Assembly: GCF_000737065.1 (NCBI RefSeq)
Contig: NZ_AQRC01000003.1
Span: forward strand, 124,001 to 188,000
Direction: 5' to 3'
Origin: Thioclava atlantica
Lineage (GTDB): Bacteria > Pseudomonadota > Alphaproteobacteria > Rhodobacterales > Rhodobacteraceae
DNA length: 64,000 bases
Positions within the stretch are counted from its first letter, which is position 1, and each line of letters opens with the position of its first letter. The notes beneath the pieces are model-generated. The model saw only the letters and a list, made by a program, of their open reading frames with translations, was not told where the DNA came from and ran no database searches. A program made the translations under genes and the position numbers. Below are positions 62,821 through 64,000 of this stretch, one piece after another.

Positions 62821-64000
62821 TCACATATTGGGATAGTTCGGCCCGTCCCCACCCTGCGGCGTGGTCCAGTCGATATTCTGGCTGGGATCCTTGATGTCGC
62901 AGGTCTTGCAGTGGACGCAGTTCTGGAAGTTGATCTGGAACTTCGCCTCCGCGCCTTCGCCGATCACCTCATAGACGCCGGCCGGGCAGTAACGCTGCGC
63001 GGGTTCGGCATATTTCGGCAGGTTCACCGCGATCGGGATCGCGGGATCCTTCAGCTTCAGGTGGCAGGGCTGGCTTTCCTCGTGATTGGTGAAGGAGAAG
63101 CTCACATTGGTCAACCGGTCGAAAGACAGCTTGCCATCGGGTTTCGGATAGTCGATTTCCTTGAACTTCTTCGCCTCGCCGGTCGATTTCGCGTCCGACT
63201 TGCCATGTTTCAGCGTGCCGAAGAGCGAGAAGCCGAAGAGATCGTTGGTCCACATGTCGAGCCCGCCGAAGACGAGCGACGGGATCATCCCCCATTTCGA
63301 CCACATCGGCTTGACGTTGCGGACCTTCTTGAGATCGGTCGCGATCGGCCCCGAGCGCAGGTCGGCCTCGTAATCGATCAGTTCGTCGCCCGCGCGGCCG
63401 CCCTGGATCGCCGCCGCCGCGGCTTCGGCCGCCGCGATCCCCGAGAGCATCGCGTTGTGGTTGCCCTTGATGCGCGGCACGTTCACCAGCCCCGCCGAGC
63501 AACCCAGCAGCACCGCGCCTGGCACGGTCAGTTTCGGGATCGACTGCCAGCCGCCTTCCGAGATCGCCCGCGCGCCGTAAGCCACCCGCTTGCCGCCCTC
63601 CAGCAGCTCCGCGACCATCGGGTGATGCTTGAAGCGCTGGAACTCCATGTAGGGGTACAGATACGGGTTCTCGTAGTTCAGGTGGACGACGAAACCGACA
63701 TAGACCTGGTTGTTCTCGAGATGGTAGATGAACGACCCGCCGCCCGCATTCTTGCCCAGCGGCCAGCCCATCGTGTGGGTCACGGTACCCTCGCGATGCT
63801 TGGCCGGGTCGATCTCCCAGATCTCCTTCATACCGAGGCCGAATTTCTGCGGACAATGGCCCTTGGAGAGGTCGAACTTCTCCATCACGACCTTCGAGAG
63901 CGAGCCGCGCACGCCCTCGGCCAGCATCACGTATTTGCCGCGCAGTTCCATGCCGGGCTCGTAGCCCGGACCTTCGGACCCGTCGGGATTGCGGCCGAAT
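62821..64000 (-). CDS. Electron transfer flavoprotein-ubiquinone oxidoreductase, C-terminal part (continues beyond the window)
   Basis: At least 393 codons; the start lies beyond base 64000. It is the iron-sulphur flavoprotein of the inner membrane that passes electrons from ETF to ubiquinone. The segment GKYVMLAEGVRGSLSKVVMEKFDL, GLGMKEIWEIDPAKHREGTV and TMGWPL, GCSAGLVNVPRIKGNHNAMLSG and the C-terminal 4Fe-4S cysteines (RYCPAGVYE then NCVHCKTCDIKDPSQNIDW) are diagnostic. Ends with the usual GGDGPNYPNM. Electrons would come from acyl-CoA dehydrogenases. Confidence 0.97.
   Translation of the reverse strand, partial: FGRNPDGSEGPGYEPGMELRGKYVMLAEGVRGSLSKVVMEKFDLSKGHCPQKFGLGMKEIWEIDPAKHREGTVTHTMGWPLGKNAGGGSFIYHLENNQVYVGFVVHLNYENPYLYPYMEFQRFKHHPMVAELLEGGKRVAYGARAISEGGWQSIPKLTVPGAVLLGCSAGLVNVPRIKGNHNAMLSGIAAAEAAAAAIQGGRAGDELIDYEADLRSGPIATDLKKVRNVKPMWSKWGMIPSLVFGGLDMWTNDLFGFSLFGTLKHGKSDAKSTGEAKKFKEIDYPKPDGKLSFDRLTNVSFSFTNHEESQPCHLKLKDPAIPIAVNLPKYAEPAQRYCPAGVYEVIGEGAEAKFQINFQNCVHCKTCDIKDPSQNIDWTTPQGGDGPNYPNM

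Overview
This is a GC-rich, gene-dense chromosomal window from an alphaproteobacterium, most likely Rhodobacterales (Rhodobacteraceae/Paracoccaceae). Reasons: an Mcl1-type (S)-malyl-CoA/beta-methylmalyl-CoA lyase, a two-lipoyl-domain OdhB with a MAPEG gene between it and lpdA, TIGR02300 and TIGR02302 (DUF4175) family genes, a VPLPA-type CTERM protein, and the argH/tlpA divergent arrangement. Nearly all of the sequence is ordinary core genome. I see no prophage, CRISPR array, transposase, rRNA operon or recognisable defence island.

Layout. 1-4.1 kb: end of sucA, then sucB, MAPEG, lpdA (2-oxoglutarate dehydrogenase). 4.1-12.5 kb: thioesterase, hrpB, a DUF3108 protein, meaB, a copper-chaperone pair, rpmB, a GntR regulator, a YgjP-like metallopeptidase. 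12.6-19.1 kb: TIGR02300 zinc ribbon, tRNA-Ala, CTERM protein, acyl-CoA synthetase, ABC exporter, tRNA-Leu, paaG-like isomerase. 19.3-25.2 kb: ccmF-ccmH, META lipoprotein, rhomboid, GFA protein, GMC oxidoreductase. 25.5-33.1 kb: pheT-YrhK-ASCH-(AT-richer membrane protein)-pheS, rplT-rpmI, pyk. 33.2-38.8 kb: amidohydrolase, two RTX-related proteins, and a D-amino-acid operon (dgcN-dgcA-D-amino acid transaminase). 39-45.4 kb: mcl1, GyrI-like protein, accA, plsC-ftsX-ftsE, MJ0042 zinc-ribbon protein. 45.5-51.8 kb: DUF4175 protein, lysA, two tiny lipoprotein genes (one of 51 codons), argH, tlpA-like thioredoxin. 52-57.3 kb: PAS protein, EAL protein, phaA-phaB, EamA transporter. 57.3-64 kb: DUF465, TrmN6-like methyltransferase, DUF2007, polyprenyl synthase, ispE, TPR protein, end of the ETF-ubiquinone oxidoreductase gene.

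How genes work together. mcl1, meaB, phaA, phaB and accA all touch acyl-CoA carbon metabolism, and several fit the ethylmalonyl-CoA pathway and polyhydroxybutyrate synthesis. The dgcN-dgcA-dat genes form a compact D-glutamate/D-amino-acid catabolic unit divergent from mcl1. The pheST operon carries three unrelated overlapping genes between its subunits.

The most striking unexplained structure is a composite intergenic repeat family, seen seven times. It has a box around AAATATCCCGGGGG followed in fixed order by a hairpin GGGGGC-AGC-GCCCCC, and in some copies a further GTCGCC/GGCGAC hairpin. Two loci hold head-to-head inverted pairs and one holds a roughly 50-bp tandem amplification. I could not run any search, so all family names rest on motif recognition.
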